From positions 1 through 44,761 of the forward strand of contig SHXR01000036.1 of assembly GCA_009693235.1 (NCBI GenBank): DNA of 44,761 bases. The letters are read 5' to 3'. Below the pieces are notes generated by a model. That model worked only from the letters and a program-made list of their open reading frames with translations. It was not told the DNA's origin and did no database searches. The DNA is from Betaproteobacteria bacterium. Lineage in GTDB: Bacteria > Pseudomonadota > Gammaproteobacteria > Burkholderiales > SG8-39. Numbering within the stretch: position 1 is the stretch's first letter; every line of letters starts with the position of its first letter. The position numbers and the translations under genes are program-made. Shown one piece after another: positions 17,128 through 28,269 of this stretch.

Positions 17128-17847
17128 TCAGATTGCCGAGAGTTTCCGTGCTGCCTCGAGATTGATGACTTTCGAGCTGTTGATCGCCATGGCGGGCGCG
17201 AAGTGCCGGTCAATCCATTTAATGATCGGCAGAAATTCCTGACGCTCAGGCATGCTCTGCGCGGCATCCAACTCGAAAACGCCGATCCCTTGCTCGACGG
17301 CTGCTAGATACGTATCCGAATCCTGGATTCTGGACAGCATCGGTAGTCCAAGTGAACTGAGGAATCGCTCGAACGGTTCGTAGGTCGGCATCGAGCTTCG
17401 TACGCGATTAGCGATGACGGCAACGTCGACCTTGCGCGCACGTACTTTCCCGAAAATCAACAGGTCCTTGATGAATTTCGCGGTCGCATGGATGTCGATG
17501 GGCGAGGGCGTGACCGGCACGATAATCAATTCGCTCTTGGCGACAATTTCCTGGAGCATGATGCCGTTGATACCGCCCGGTGCGTCGAGAATAAGAATGT
17601 CGGTGGTGTCCGGCACCTACATATGCAGACTACGAATTTGTTGTCCGGTTTGTCTGACCGCGTTGGCGCCATGGATCTGCGGTAGATCTGAGGGACGCTG
17701 CTTCAGCCATTCGAGGCTCGATCCCCGTGGGTCGTAATCCATGATCGCGACCTTGAGGCCGGTCGAGGCATAGTAGCTGGCGATATTGGTCGTCACGGTC
17801 GTCTTACCGCAGCCGCCTTTTGAATTGATGACTAAGAGGGTTCGCAC
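17128..17847 (-). pseudogene. ParA/MinD-like ATPase gene interrupted by an in-frame amber codon
   Basis: The minus-strand frame from a GTG at 17847 encodes a lone-type ParA ATPase of about 239 codons. The deviant Walker A is SKGGCGKTT, the second motif MDYDPRGSS, and Walker B ILILDAPGGI; it continues through SPIDIHATAKF and ANRVRSS. Codon 77 is TAG (17617-17619), exactly between the conserved RSLHM and VPDTTDILILD. Reading frame and homology resume at once on the far side, so this is a single nonsense change and not an indel. Neither fragment alone keeps both the nucleotide-binding lysine and the Walker B strand. Sequencing error or natural amber suppression are alternatives. No ParB gene is adjacent. 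Confidence 0.8.
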
Positions 17848-18001
17848 TGGTCACCGCTCGCCAAGATGAAACTTCGATGGGTCAGGGCGAAGATTCGCCC
17901 GCTACCTGCCATTTCATTATGTCGGCGGGATTTCTTACACAAGTAGGATGAACCCAGGGTTTGTTGCGGACCAAGCGTGATGGTTTGCCCAGCGGCACGG
18001 T

Positions 18002-18027
18002 CCGAACGGTCTGTTGTGACCGTTCGG
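18002..18027. promoter_or_regulatory. Perfect 10-bp inverted repeat, operator or hairpin
   Basis: CCGAACGGTC (18002-18011) and GACCGTTCGG (18018-18027) are perfect inverted repeats with a six-base TGTTGT spacer. The site lies in the 240-base gap between the end of the cupin gene and the start of the ParA-like gene, both on the minus strand. No T-run follows on that strand, so an intrinsic terminator is unlikely. The size and spacing suit a dimeric repressor operator, for example TetR type, in front of the ParA-like gene. No regulator gene lies in the window. A smaller palindrome is at 17885-17900. Confidence 0.5.
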
Positions 18028-18087
18028 CGGCAATTCATGCAGACGAGGATGGTCCGTGGCGCAATTGCATCAGCATTGTTCTGGGCT

Positions 18088-18972
18088 TTAGTCTGGCATC
18101 GGATACTCACCGGCATTCCGAACCCAGCCGGGTTTTTCCGAGAAGTCGATCCGTGGCGGGCTGAAGATGTCGAAGAACCAGTTGGGGCCACCGCCGGTAT
18201 AACGGGTGGTGTGGATCAGATTCGCCGGAATGACCAGTAGCGCGGGACTCTTGAATTCAACATGTTCGTCAGGGCGCCAGGCCGACATGTCGGGCGTCCA
18301 CGGGGTGCGTAAATGATGAAACACGGTCCCGGAGAGGGACAGCGAGCCCTGTTCAAAGTCCGCATGCGAATGCGGACTGAGACTGCGCGTATCGCGTGGC
18401 ACCGTAATGGGTTCGAAAGCGTTGATCATTAGATTGGTACTGCGGAACAAACGTCCAAACGTCTGCGGCTCGCGGTAATTCTCAAGCGGATAGTGGCGGA
18501 GCTTGAAGCCACCAATTGGGGTAGGCCAGGGCACCAGCGGGACAATTTCCGGGGCGCCATCGGCATAGGTGGATACATTGGCAGACTGTGCGCACAAATC
18601 GGTCGCACGATTGGAAAAGACGCGTGCTATCACGCCCTTTGCGGTGGCGGTCACCGTGCTTCTGCCGGGTGGAATGATGAAGAGCGCATCGCCGGGTGAG
18701 ACGGTGCGTACAAGACCGGCTGCTACCGTTGCGCCGGCACCCGGTGTCAGGATGAGCATGTACTCATCGGGATGGTCGTCTCGTACCAAGGCCGATCCGG
18801 CGACAACCTTGGAGATCGCGACCACGAAATTGGCGGCACGGGTAATCCATGTTTGAGTACCCAGAGCATCGGCCTCCTCTGGCGGTTGCCGGTGGTAATG
18901 CGCCTGCGTGGCGGGGCGCAGTGGTGCGTTGTTGGCAGCATTTCCTGCACGTTTGATGTGTTCCGATGCCAT
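18088..18972 (-). CDS. Cupin-domain protein of unknown substrate
   Basis: This protein is about 294 residues with two beta-barrel-like halves. The second half carries a cupin metal-site pattern, SPHSHADFEQGSLSLSG, and a later His-containing block, IPANLIHTTRYTG. The first half has DDHPDEYMLIL and VSPGDALFIIPPG but weaker His conservation, as in bicupins with one active barrel. It could be a dioxygenase, an isomerase or a sensor; I cannot assign a reaction. The frame is open to 19020, but AAGGAGAG upstream of the ATG at 18972 fixes the start. It follows the outer-membrane factor gene by 51 bases on the same strand. Confidence 0.75.
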   Translation of the reverse strand: MASEHIKRAGNAANNAPLRPATQAHYHRQPPEEADALGTQTWITRAANFVVAISKVVAGSALVRDDHPDEYMLILTPGAGATVAAGLVRTVSPGDALFIIPPGRSTVTATAKGVIARVFSNRATDLCAQSANVSTYADGAPEIVPLVPWPTPIGGFKLRHYPLENYREPQTFGRLFRSTNLMINAFEPITVPRDTRSLSPHSHADFEQGSLSLSGTVFHHLRTPWTPDMSAWRPDEHVEFKSPALLVIPANLIHTTRYTGGGPNWFFDIFSPPRIDFSEKPGWVRNAGEYPMPD

Positions 18973-19023
18973 ATTGTCCCTCTCTCCTTTTGGTTGACGC
19001 TGCGCAGCCCGCGCTGACAACGC

Positions 19024-20418
19024 CTAGGGCTGTCCGTTGGTCGTCCATCCGCCGCCTAACGCCTTGACCAACAACACCGCGGCGATGAGTCGGCGCCCCT
19101 CGAGATTCAATGCCGTGCGTTCTGCATTGAGCGCGGTCGTCTGGGCGTTGATGACGTTCAAGAAGCTCACGACGCCCGCGCGGTATTGATTGGTGACCAA
19201 CTCGGTCGCATGACGCGCCGCCCGCACCAGTTCATCCTGCACCTTCGCTTCTTCCTCGAGGATCCGCAGGGTGGCAAGCTGGTCTTCCACTTCCCGAAAG
19301 GCCGCGAGGACCGTCTGACGATACAGCGCGACTTCGCTATCGTACGCCGCGATGGCTTGTTGCGAGACGGCTTTGCGTGCGCCGCCATCGAAGAGGGTCT
19401 GGGCGAGACCGGCGCCCAATGCCCACACGCGAGAGGGCACACTGATGAGATCGCCGAGCAGGCTGTTGCGAAACCCGAGCGATCCCGAGAGCGATAGGGA
19501 AGGGTAGAACGCCGCCTGCGCCACACCGATGCGGGCATTGGCTGCTGCGATGCTGCGCTCCTGTGCGGCGATGTCGGGCCGGCGTTCGAGCAACTCGGAG
19601 GGCAAGCCAAGCGGAAAGCTGATGTGTTTAGCGATTAGCGGGGCGGGTGGGATTGATAAGGAGGACGCTGGTTCACCGACCAATAGCGCGATTGCGTGTT
19701 CAAAGCGAGCACGGTCGATGCCGACATCGATCAGTTGCGCCTGTGCGCCTTTCAACTGCACATCGGCTTGCACGACGTCCACCTTTGCGGCGACACCTGA
19801 TTCGTAGCGATTGTGGGTTAGATCGAGCGACCGTTGAAAGGCTTCGACGGTGTTGACGAGCAGCTCGCGCTGTGCATCGATGACGCGCAGCAAAAAATAG
19901 TTTTGCGCGAGCGCTGCCTCAGCGGAAAGCCGGGCGGATTCCACCTCGGCGACGCTCGCCTGCTCGGTCGCGGTAGCCGCTTCAACTGTGCGGCGCACCT
20001 TACCCCACAGGTCCGGCTCCCAGAGTGCATCGGTTCCCAAGTGATAGGTGGTGGTCGCGCCGGTGGAAAAACTCGATCGCACGCCGGACCGGCTGGCTGA
20101 GGCGTCCGCGCCGACGGATGGATACCATCCAGCCCGCGCCTGGGCAGTGACGGCCTGGGCTTGTCGAAAGCGTGCTTCAGCAATGCGAAGGGTTTGGTTC
20201 GACACTTCGATGCGACTGGCCAATGTATCCAGTTGCGGATCGGTGAAGATGGACCACCACGCACCGCGCGGGATGCCATCGGCGGGCCTCGCCTCCTTCC
20301 ATCCCGGCCGATAGGCGGTTGGCACCGGGGCGGTGGGCTTGACGTAATCGGGGCCGACCACGCTACACGCGCTGATCAACGCACCAAGGCCTGCTGCGAG
20401 CAGCGCACGCCCCATCAT
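19024..20418 (-). CDS. RND efflux outer-membrane lipoprotein, NodT family
   Basis: This TolC-like outer-membrane channel is about 464 residues. It begins [18 protein letters not shown]; the lipobox LISAC marks it as a lipoprotein. SVVGPDYVKPTAPVPTAYR follows, the standard NodT opening. Two repeated coiled-coil regions are visible, including RIAEARFRQAQAVTAQARAGWYPS and the C-terminal RYRAGVVSFLNVINAQTT-like block. Its ATG at 20418 makes an ATGA overlap with mdtC, so the upstream frame to 20460 is not used. It completes the tripartite pump. Confidence 0.92.
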   Translation of the reverse strand: MMGRALLAAGLGALISACSVVGPDYVKPTAPVPTAYRPGWKEARPADGIPRGAWWSIFTDPQLDTLASRIEVSNQTLRIAEARFRQAQAVTAQARAGWYPSVGADASASRSGVRSSFSTGATTTYHLGTDALWEPDLWGKVRRTVEAATATEQASVAEVESARLSAEAALAQNYFLLRVIDAQRELLVNTVEAFQRSLDLTHNRYESGVAAKVDVVQADVQLKGAQAQLIDVGIDRARFEHAIALLVGEPASSLSIPPAPLIAKHISFPLGLPSELLERRPDIAAQERSIAAANARIGVAQAAFYPSLSLSGSLGFRNSLLGDLISVPSRVWALGAGLAQTLFDGGARKAVSQQAIAAYDSEVALYRQTVLAAFREVEDQLATLRILEEEAKVQDELVRAARHATELVTNQYRAGVVSFLNVINAQTTALNAERTALNLEGRRLIAAVLLVKALGGGWTTNGQP

Positions 20419-23400
20419 GCTTCCTTGACCTCGGCCGGGCGCCGGCTCCACACCGACCAAAGTCGCAGGCGTTCGAGATAGAGATAGACAACTGGCGTCG
20501 TATAGAGCGTGAGCAGCTGCGACAGCATCAGGCCGCCGACGATGGCGATGCCAAGCGGCGTGCGCAATTCCGCGCCGTCACCCACGCCAAGTGCCAAGGG
20601 CAACGCACCCAGTGCCGCCGCAAAGGTCGTCATCATGATCGGACGAAAGCGGAGCAGACAGGCCTCGCGGATTGCGTCACGCGGGCTTTTGCCGTGGTCG
20701 CGCGTCGCCGTGATCGCAACATCGACGATCATGATGGCGTTTTTCTTGACGATGCCGATCAACAGAAACACCGCAATCAGCGCGACGACATTGAATTCGC
20801 TGCCAAAGAGCATCAAGGCGGCAAGGGCACCGACACCGGCCGATGGAAGCGCCGAGAGAATCGTGATCGGATGGATAAGACTTTCATAAAGGATGCCAAG
20901 CACGATGTAGAGGGTCACGATCGCGGCAAGAATCAGCATCGGTTGGGCGGTTAGGTTGGCCTGAAAGCCGCGTGCGGTGCCCTGAAAGCTGCCGACGACC
21001 GAACCCGGTACACCGATCTGCACCATGGTGTCTTGAATGGCGGCTGTCGCGCTCGACAGTGAGACGCCTTCCGGTAATCCAAATGAAATGGTGGCGGCCG
21101 CGAACTGGCCTTGATGATTGACCGAGAGGGGTGTGTTGGTGAGCTCATAGCGGGCAATGGCGGCAAGTGGCACCTGCGCGCCATTGGGCGCGCGAATATA
21201 AATGTCCTGCAGGGCTTCCGGACCCTGCGCATAACGTGGGTCGATCTCCATCACCACGCGATATTGATTGCGTTTGGTATAGATGGTGGAGACCAACGCC
21301 TGGCTGAATGCATTGCCAAGGGTCGTATCGATGAGATCGACGGTGATGCCCAAGCGCGCGGCCGACGAACGATCGATGATCACGGATGTTTGCAGCCCGC
21401 GGGTTTCCTGGTCGGAACTCACGTCGGTGAGCGCCTTGACATCTTGCAGCGCGAGCTGCAGCTTGGTCGTCCAGGTACGCAGCAATTCGAGGTCATCGCT
21501 TTGCAACGTGTATTGGAAAGATGCATTGCCCTGACGGCCACCCATGCGCACGTCTTGCACCGGCATTAGCCAAAGATTGACCCCCGCTGCACGGGCAATG
21601 CGCGGACGCAGACGCGCCACCACTTCGGCCGAGGAAACCTTGCGTTCACTGAGTGGTTTCAATGACACATGCATGTAGGCGGAATTGCGTGCCCCGCCCC
21701 CCGCAGTTGCCGCTACCGACGCCACGGCCGGATCGCTCCCGACTAATTCGACCATCGCGGCGAGCTTGTCACGGGTGATATTGAACGATGCCGTCTGATC
21801 GGCACGCAGAAACCCAACGAGTCGGCCGGTATCCTGTTGCGGAAAGAACCCCTTTGGGATCTCGGTGTAGAGATAGACGTTAAGCCCGATCGCGGCAGCC
21901 ATGACCACGATCATGACCAGCGGATGCCTGAGCGACCAGTCCAAACTCACTCGATACGCGGTCATGATCCAACCAAATACGCGTGCTGCGATCCGCGATG
22001 CCAAGCCCTCTTGGGTCGGCGGCTTTAGGGTCAGGAGGCGGGCGCACATCATCGGCGTCAGGGTGAGGGACACGACGAGGGACACCATCACCGCGACCGA
22101 CAAGGTGACCGCGAATTCGCGAAATAGGCGCCCGACAATGCCTGGCATAAAGAGAATCGGGATGAACACGGCCACCAGCGACAAGCTCATCGAGAACACG
22201 GTAAAGCCGACTTCACGGGCGCCAATCAATGCAGCGGCGACTGGCGCAACGCCTTTTTCGATATGTCGCATAGTGTTTTCAAGCACGACAATGGCGTCAT
22301 CGACGACAAAGCCGGTGGCGACGATCAAGGCCATCAACGATAAATTGTTGAGGCTGTAGCCAAGAAAGTGCATGAACGAGAAAGTTGTGATGATCGAAAT
22401 AGGCACCGCGACGGCTGGAATCAACGTGGCCCTGACACGCCGCAAAAACAGAAACACGACCAGCACCACCAGGGCTACCGCGATGATCAGGGTCTTCTGC
22501 ACTTCGGCCAGCGAGGCACGGATGGTAGACGTTCTCTCCGAGGTAATAGTCAATTGCATGGCGGCCGGGATCGAAGCCCTAAGCCAGGGCATCAGCTCGC
22601 GGACCCGTTCCACCACTTCGAGGATATTGGCGCTCGGTTCCTTGTAGATGAAGAGGAGCACCGCTGTTTTGCCGTTGGACGTACCGTAGTTGCGCAGATC
22701 CTGGACACTGTCGGTGACCTCGGCAATATCGCTCAGTCGAATCGGTGCGCCGTTGCGCCAGGCGATGACGAGCGATCGATATTCCTCCGCCTTTTCGGCT
22801 TGATCGTTGGCGTAGATCCACCATTGCTGGTGGCCGGCTTCGACCAGGCCCTTAGGTCGGTTGGCATTGGTGGCGGCCAGTCCCGCGCGGACGTCTTGCA
22901 GGCCGAGCCCATGCGCATGCAACGCTTTGGGATTCACTTGCACACGGACCGCGGGCAGTGCGCTGCCGGCGACGTTGACTTGGCCAACGCCCCGCATTTG
23001 CGAGATGCGCTGCGAAACGATCGACGATGCGGCGTCGAAGAGCTGGCCCGGCAAATGGGTCTCGGAGACCATCGTCAACACCATGATCGGCATGTCGGAC
23101 GGATTCACCTTCCGATACGTCGGACTGCCCGGTATGCCGGAAGGCAGTTGAGCGCGCGCCGCATTGATCGCGGCCTGCACTTCATTGGCGGCCTTATTGA
23201 TGTCGCGATCGAGATCGAATTGCAGGACCACTCGCGTTGAGCCAAGCGAATTCGATGAAGTAATCTCCGTGACGCCGGCGATCCGTCCTAATTGCCGCTC
23301 AAGCGGCGTCGCCACGGTGGCGGCCATCGTCTCCGGATTGGCGCCCGGTAGACTCGCAGACACTGAGATGGTCGGGAATTCCACCTGCGGCATCGGTGCC

Positions 23401-23501
23401 ACCGGCAATGCGGTGAAGGCCACCGCCCCGGCAAGCGTGATGCCAATCGCCAGCAAGGTGGTGGCGACCGGGCGAGCGATGAATGGTGCTGAGAAGCTCA
23501 T
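20415..23501 (-). CDS. mdtC: RND multidrug efflux permease, MdtC/MuxC type
   Basis: This 1028-residue inner-membrane proton-drug antiporter has the normal RND layout of 12 membrane helices and two large periplasmic loops. It starts [19 protein letters not shown], and the proton-relay aspartates sit in TM4 as [21 protein letters not shown]. The [14 protein letters not shown] block of the second half is present. It overlaps mdtB by four bases (ATGA). Paired MdtB/MdtC permeases form heterotrimers that export bile salts, novobiocin-like compounds and metals-linked toxins in other bacteria. The specificity here is not known. Confidence 0.93.
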   Translation of the reverse strand: MSFSAPFIARPVATTLLAIGITLAGAVAFTALPVAPMPQVEFPTISVSASLPGANPETMAATVATPLERQLGRIAGVTEITSSNSLGSTRVVLQFDLDRDINKAANEVQAAINAARAQLPSGIPGSPTYRKVNPSDMPIMVLTMVSETHLPGQLFDAASSIVSQRISQMRGVGQVNVAGSALPAVRVQVNPKALHAHGLGLQDVRAGLAATNANRPKGLVEAGHQQWWIYANDQAEKAEEYRSLVIAWRNGAPIRLSDIAEVTDSVQDLRNYGTSNGKTAVLLFIYKEPSANILEVVERVRELMPWLRASIPAAMQLTITSERTSTIRASLAEVQKTLIIAVALVVLVVFLFLRRVRATLIPAVAVPISIITTFSFMHFLGYSLNNLSLMALIVATGFVVDDAIVVLENTMRHIEKGVAPVAAALIGAREVGFTVFSMSLSLVAVFIPILFMPGIVGRLFREFAVTLSVAVMVSLVVSLTLTPMMCARLLTLKPPTQEGLASRIAARVFGWIMTAYRVSLDWSLRHPLVMIVVMAAAIGLNVYLYTEIPKGFFPQQDTGRLVGFLRADQTASFNITRDKLAAMVELVGSDPAVASVAATAGGGARNSAYMHVSLKPLSERKVSSAEVVARLRPRIARAAGVNLWLMPVQDVRMGGRQGNASFQYTLQSDDLELLRTWTTKLQLALQDVKALTDVSSDQETRGLQTSVIIDRSSAARLGITVDLIDTTLGNAFSQALVSTIYTKRNQYRVVMEIDPRYAQGPEALQDIYIRAPNGAQVPLAAIARYELTNTPLSVNHQGQFAAATISFGLPEGVSLSSATAAIQDTMVQIGVPGSVVGSFQGTARGFQANLTAQPMLILAAIVTLYIVLGILYESLIHPITILSALPSAGVGALAALMLFGSEFNVVALIAVFLLIGIVKKNAIMIVDVAITATRDHGKSPRDAIREACLLRFRPIMMTTFAAALGALPLALGVGDGAELRTPLGIAIVGGLMLSQLLTLYTTPVVYLYLERLRLWSVWSRRPAEVKEA

Positions 23502-26500
23502 CGCGGTGCCTCGGTGATGGACGGTGGTGAGTTCTGTCGTGGCGGCTTTCGCATGCGCCTTGCCAGCCGATCAAAGCCAAGATAAATCACCGGCGTCGTA
23601 TATAGCGTGAGGATTTGGCTCGCGATGAGTCCACCGACCATGGTGAGTCCAAGGGGTTGGCGCAATTCCGATCCGACGCCGGTGCCAAGCATCAGGGGGA
23701 GGGCTCCAAACAGTGCTGCGAGCGTCGTCATCAGGATCGGTCGAAACCTGAGCAAGGCCGCTTCGTAGATCGCCTCGCGTGGTGTCTTTGCATGATTGCG
23801 TTCGGCGTCCAGTGCGAAGTCGATCATCATGATCGCGTTTTTCTTGACGATGCCGATGAGCAGAATGATGCCGATAATCGCCACAATGCCAAGCGGTTCC
23901 CCGGCCATCATCAACGCGAGCAACGCGCCGACTGCCGCCGAGGGTAGCGTCGAGAGAATAGTGAGCGGATGGATATAGCTTTCGTACAGCACGCCAAGCA
24001 CGATGTAGACAGTGACAATCGCGGCCAAGATCAGCAACAGCGTGCTTGCCAGCGAGTCACGAAACGTAGCGGCGGCGCCTTGAAAATTGGTGCGGATGCT
24101 GTCTGGAACGCCGATCGCCTGCCGCACCGTTTCAATGGCCTGCACGGCCGTACCGAGAGATACCCCATCGGCTAAATTGAATGACAGGGTGGCGGCCGGA
24201 AATTGCGCGATGTGATGAATGGCGAGCGGTGCCGTGCCAAGTGATACGCGTGCCAGGGAGGACAGCGGGATCTGGGTGCCGGTGGCTGAAGCGATATGAA
24301 TGTCTTTGAGGGCCTCCGGTCCGCGCTTGAATTCTGGCATGACTTCGAGCACCACTCGATATTGGCTTGCCTGCGTGAAAATTGTCGAGACCAATCGCTG
24401 TCCGAAGGCGTTATAGAGGGCATTGTCGATGGCGGCAGCGGTGATGCCAAGCCGGCTTGCGGTATCGCGATCGAAGGCAATGTAGGCCTGCAGTCCGTCG
24501 TTTTGCAGGTCGCTGGCGACGTCGGCCAGTTCCGGGCGCGCGCGCAGTTGTTCCACGAATCCTGGCACCCATTCGGCAAGCAGTTTCGCATCGGCTGCTT
24601 CCAGTGTGAATTGGTACTGCGTGCGGCTGATGCGATCCTCGATGGTGAGGTCTTGCACTGGTTGCATATAGAGGGTAATGCCGTGAACATCGGTCAGTGC
24701 GGTTTGCAACCGGCGGATCACCGCGGAGGCGTGGAGCTTTCGCATTGCAAGTGGCTTTAGATTGATGAGCATGCGACCACTGTTCAGCGTCGCGTTAGTG
24801 CCGTCCACCCCAATGAAGGACGATACGCTCTCGACCGCCGGATCTTGCAACACCACGCGTGCCACTGCCTGTTGACGTTCAGCCATGGCCTGGAACGAAA
24901 TGCTCTGCGGCGCCTCCGAGATGCCTTGAATGACGCCGATATCCTGCACCGGAAAGAAACCCTTCGGAATGACGAGATAAAGCAGCACCGTCAGCACGAG
25001 AAGGAGCGCCGCAATCAACAATGTCCAGGCTTGTCGATCCAGTACCCACGTGAGTGTTCGCCCATAGTGGGTGATGACGCGATCGATGACTCGTCCGCTT
25101 GCTGCGTAAAATGCGCTGCGTGGTGTCGCAAGGTGCGTGCGTAACATCTTCGCGCACATCATCGGCGTCAAGGTCAGCGATATCACCGCTGAGATCAGAA
25201 TTGCCACCGCCAGCGTGATCGCAAATTCGCGAAACAGGCGGCCCACGACATCGCCCATGAAAAGGAGGGGTATTAGCACGGCGACCAGCGAGACGGTCAA
25301 CGATATGATGGTAAAGCCGATTTGTCGCGAGCCCTTCAAGGCTGCTTCGAACGGGGACTCGCCCTCTTCGATATGACGGGCAATGTTCTCGATGACGACG
25401 ATGGCATCGTCCACCACAAATCCGGTTGCCACCACGAGCGCCATCAAGGTGAGATTGTTGATCGAGAATCCGCCGAGATACATGAAGCCGAACGTTCCGA
25501 CCAAAGAGAGCGGCGCAGCGATACTTGGAATGAGCGTGGCCGGCACGCTGCGCAGAAACAGAAAAATCACCATCACGACCAAACCGATGGCGATCGCCAG
25601 ATCGAACTGAACGTCGCGTACGGAGGCGCGGATGGTGACCGTCCGATCAGTGAGGATGCTCACATCCAATCCCGCGGGGAGTGTTGTCTGCAGCGACGGG
25701 AGCTGCCGTTTGATGCGATCGACCACATCGATGACATTGGCGCCGGGTTGGCGCTGGATGTTGAGAATGACCGCTGGTGTTTCATTTTGCCAGGCGGCCA
25801 AGCGGACGTTCTCGGCGTCTTCCATGACCTCTGCCACGTCGGAAAGAAGAATGGTCGCGCCGTTCCGGTACGCCACCGCGATGCCGCGATATTCGGCCGC
25901 CGAGCGCAGCTGATCATTGGCGTCGATCATGTACGCACGGCTTGGGCCGTCGAAATTGCCCTTGGCCTTCTTGACATTCGCAGTGTTGATCGCCGTGCGA
26001 AGGTCTTCGAGCGATAAGCCATTGGCGGCGAGCGCCTTCGGATTGGCCTGCACCCGTACCGCCGGGCGCTGGCCGCCCGATAACGTCACCAGTCCAACCC
26101 CTGCAATCTGCGACAACTTTTGCGCGAGACGCGTGTCCCCGAGGTTCTGCAGCTCAGGCAACGTCATCGTGGCGGATGTGAGACCAAGCGTCAGAATTGG
26201 CGCGTCGGCGGGATTCACCTTGCTGTAGACGGGTGGCGCCGGCAAATCCTGCGGCATGAGGCTGGAGGCGGCATTGATGGCCGCCTGGACGCCTTGCTCG
26301 GCCACATCGATGCGCACCGCCAAATCAAATTGCAAGGTGAGCACCGATGCACCACCGGAGCTGGTGGAGGACATCTGCTTCAATCCGGGGATCTGACCGA
26401 ACTGTCGTTCGAGCGGTGCGGTGACCGACGTTGCCATCACCTCCGGGCTCGCACCCGGATAGAAGGTAAAAATCTGGATAGTCGGGTAGTCGACCTCGGG

Positions 26501-26611
26501 CAAGGCTGAGACCGGCAACAAACGATACGCAATTACGCCCGACAGAAAGATCGCCACCATGAGCAGCGTGGTGGCCACCGGTCGCAGGATAAAAATGCGC
26601 GAGGGATTCAT
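23498..26611 (-). CDS. mdtB: RND multidrug efflux permease, MdtB/MuxB type
   Basis: This 1037-residue RND permease is paired with mdtC. It starts [22 protein letters not shown] and has the TM4 relay motif [22 protein letters not shown] and [15 protein letters not shown] in the second half. It lies 75 bases after mdtA and overlaps mdtC. The order mdtA-mdtB-mdtC-outer-membrane factor matches MuxABC-OpmB of pseudomonads. Confidence 0.93.
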   Translation of the reverse strand: MNPSRIFILRPVATTLLMVAIFLSGVIAYRLLPVSALPEVDYPTIQIFTFYPGASPEVMATSVTAPLERQFGQIPGLKQMSSTSSGGASVLTLQFDLAVRIDVAEQGVQAAINAASSLMPQDLPAPPVYSKVNPADAPILTLGLTSATMTLPELQNLGDTRLAQKLSQIAGVGLVTLSGGQRPAVRVQANPKALAANGLSLEDLRTAINTANVKKAKGNFDGPSRAYMIDANDQLRSAAEYRGIAVAYRNGATILLSDVAEVMEDAENVRLAAWQNETPAVILNIQRQPGANVIDVVDRIKRQLPSLQTTLPAGLDVSILTDRTVTIRASVRDVQFDLAIAIGLVVMVIFLFLRSVPATLIPSIAAPLSLVGTFGFMYLGGFSINNLTLMALVVATGFVVDDAIVVIENIARHIEEGESPFEAALKGSRQIGFTIISLTVSLVAVLIPLLFMGDVVGRLFREFAITLAVAILISAVISLTLTPMMCAKMLRTHLATPRSAFYAASGRVIDRVITHYGRTLTWVLDRQAWTLLIAALLLVLTVLLYLVIPKGFFPVQDIGVIQGISEAPQSISFQAMAERQQAVARVVLQDPAVESVSSFIGVDGTNATLNSGRMLINLKPLAMRKLHASAVIRRLQTALTDVHGITLYMQPVQDLTIEDRISRTQYQFTLEAADAKLLAEWVPGFVEQLRARPELADVASDLQNDGLQAYIAFDRDTASRLGITAAAIDNALYNAFGQRLVSTIFTQASQYRVVLEVMPEFKRGPEALKDIHIASATGTQIPLSSLARVSLGTAPLAIHHIAQFPAATLSFNLADGVSLGTAVQAIETVRQAIGVPDSIRTNFQGAAATFRDSLASTLLLILAAIVTVYIVLGVLYESYIHPLTILSTLPSAAVGALLALMMAGEPLGIVAIIGIILLIGIVKKNAIMMIDFALDAERNHAKTPREAIYEAALLRFRPILMTTLAALFGALPLMLGTGVGSELRQPLGLTMVGGLIASQILTLYTTPVIYLGFDRLARRMRKPPRQNSPPSITEAPR

Positions 26612-26686
26612 CGCCAGGCCCGTCTATCGAACACGGCAGTCATGGTCGAGCGGATTGCACAGCGCCAACGGCCGCTTCCTCCTCAC

Positions 26687-28108
26687 TTACTCGACCACCG
26701 GCTTGCGTGGGCTGCGTTCCGGCCGGCCTTCGCCCGTTCCACCTTCGCCACCTTTGCGTTTCCAAGCTTCACGCCGGCTTTCGCCCTTTGCCGCGTCATT
26801 AGCCGGCTGAGCGGGTGCAGCAGGGGTGCCGGCGGAAGGTGCGGCTTGCGCATCGGATGGCGGGCGTTTCTTGCGGCCCTCAGCGGGTCGCTTACCATCG
26901 GGTGAGCCTTTCAATTCGGGGCGTTTGGTCACTTCAACCAGGGCACCTTCTCGAAGACGATCCATGCCATCGGTGACCACTAATTCGCCTGCTTCGATGC
27001 CCTGCGAGACGGCGACCCGCTGCGCCTCGGTCGGTCCAAGCGAAATCGTTCGCACCGTCACAGTGTTATCCGGTTTGACCACATAGACGAAGGTTCCCTG
27101 CGCGCCACGCTGCAGCGCCGCCGACGAAATGAGGATGGCGTTCTTGAGCGTGTCCAGCTGCAGCCGTGCATTGACGAACTGATTCGGAAAGAGACTCGCA
27201 TCCGCATTGGGAAACTGCGCTTTCAGCTTCACTGTGCCGGTCGCCGAATCAATCTGGTTATCGACCGAAGCGAGGCGCCCCATTGCAAGATTGACCTTTT
27301 GCTCGCGATCCCATGCTTCGACAGTCAGCTTCTCGCCCGACCGAACCCGGTTCATGACGGTTGGTAGATTATCTTGGGGAACACTGAACACCACGCTGAT
27401 GGGCTGCAACTGGGTGAGCACGACAAGACCATTCGGCTCGTTGCCGCTCACCATGTTGCCTTGATCGATCTGACGCAATCCGGCCCGGCCGGTGATAGGC
27501 GCCGTGATTCGCGAGTAGGTGATCTGCAGGTTCGCGCTATCGATCTGGCTTTGATTGATTGCAAGCGAACCCTCGTATTGGCGTACCAGTGCGAGTTGTG
27601 TGTCGACTTGTTGCTTGGCGATGGAATCTTGCGCAAACAAGGTTTGGTAGCGCGCGAGGTCGATGCGGGCATTGTCGAGCAGCGCGCGATCGCGCGCCAT
27701 CTGACCTTCCGCCTGGGCCAGTTGTACTTTGAATGGGCGGGGGTCAATCTCGGCGAGGAGTTGTCCTTCGCGGACCAGTTGACCCTCGCCAAAATGCACG
27801 CGCAGGAGCTGGCCGGCGACGCGCCCTTTGACGGTCACGGTCTTGAGCGGCGTTACTGTGCCAAGCCCGCTCAATTGGATGATGATGTCACCGACTTCCG
27901 CGGGCAACGCCTCGACGGGAATGGCGCGTCCGCCGAACGCCTCACCTTTCTTACCTTTGCCACCTTTGGTGGCCGTGTTTGCGGCCGGCTCAACCGGGGC
28001 GCTATACCATTGGTAGGTGTAATAGCCGGCAATCACGACGACGATCAGCGATGTCGTCCAGGCGGCCGCGCGAAAATACAGTCGCGAACGAGGGTTGCTT
28101 AATGCCAT
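26687..28108 (-). CDS. mdtA: RND efflux periplasmic adaptor, MdtA type, with long basic C-terminal tail
   Basis: This membrane-fusion protein is about 473 residues. An N-terminal anchor helix (SLIVVVIAGYYTYQW) is followed by the lipoyl/barrel-sandwich domain (TVKGRVAGQLLRVHFGEGQLV...LLAEIDPRPF), a coiled-coil hairpin (ARIDLARYQTLFAQDSIAKQQVD), and then the beta-barrel (SVVFSVPQDNLPTVMNRV) and membrane-proximal domains. After about residue 395 it carries a roughly 75-residue low-complexity tail rich in Lys, Arg, Pro, Ala and Gly, not usual for MdtA. The frame is open to 28315, but the ATG at 28108 gives the family start. No clear ribosome site is visible there. Confidence 0.9.
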   Translation of the reverse strand: MALSNPRSRLYFRAAAWTTSLIVVVIAGYYTYQWYSAPVEPAANTATKGGKGKKGEAFGGRAIPVEALPAEVGDIIIQLSGLGTVTPLKTVTVKGRVAGQLLRVHFGEGQLVREGQLLAEIDPRPFKVQLAQAEGQMARDRALLDNARIDLARYQTLFAQDSIAKQQVDTQLALVRQYEGSLAINQSQIDSANLQITYSRITAPITGRAGLRQIDQGNMVSGNEPNGLVVLTQLQPISVVFSVPQDNLPTVMNRVRSGEKLTVEAWDREQKVNLAMGRLASVDNQIDSATGTVKLKAQFPNADASLFPNQFVNARLQLDTLKNAILISSAALQRGAQGTFVYVVKPDNTVTVRTISLGPTEAQRVAVSQGIEAGELVVTDGMDRLREGALVEVTKRPELKGSPDGKRPAEGRKKRPPSDAQAAPSAGTPAAPAQPANDAAKGESRREAWKRKGGEGGTGEGRPERSPRKPVVE

Positions 28109-28269
28109 GAGGAGCGGGTGGGTCGATTCTTCTGTTGGTAGGCCGTAGTCGATGCGGCGTCCGGCCAAAGACTGATGGTGGGAGTGTAATGACAATTGCT
28201 GCCATTGGCCTGAAACCGAGCGGACCCGTGACGCTCGCCACTGCGCTGGCCGGGACTTCGGCGGATCCT

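Noticed and set aside
17617..17619. TAG as pyrrolysine or programmed recoding in the ParA-like gene
   Set aside because: No pyrrolysine machinery or recoding structure is visible; a nonsense mutation or error is simpler.
22368..23240. 290-residue plus-strand open frame inside the efflux permease gene
   Set aside because: It is antisense to mdtC, His/Arg-rich and without any recognisable motif.
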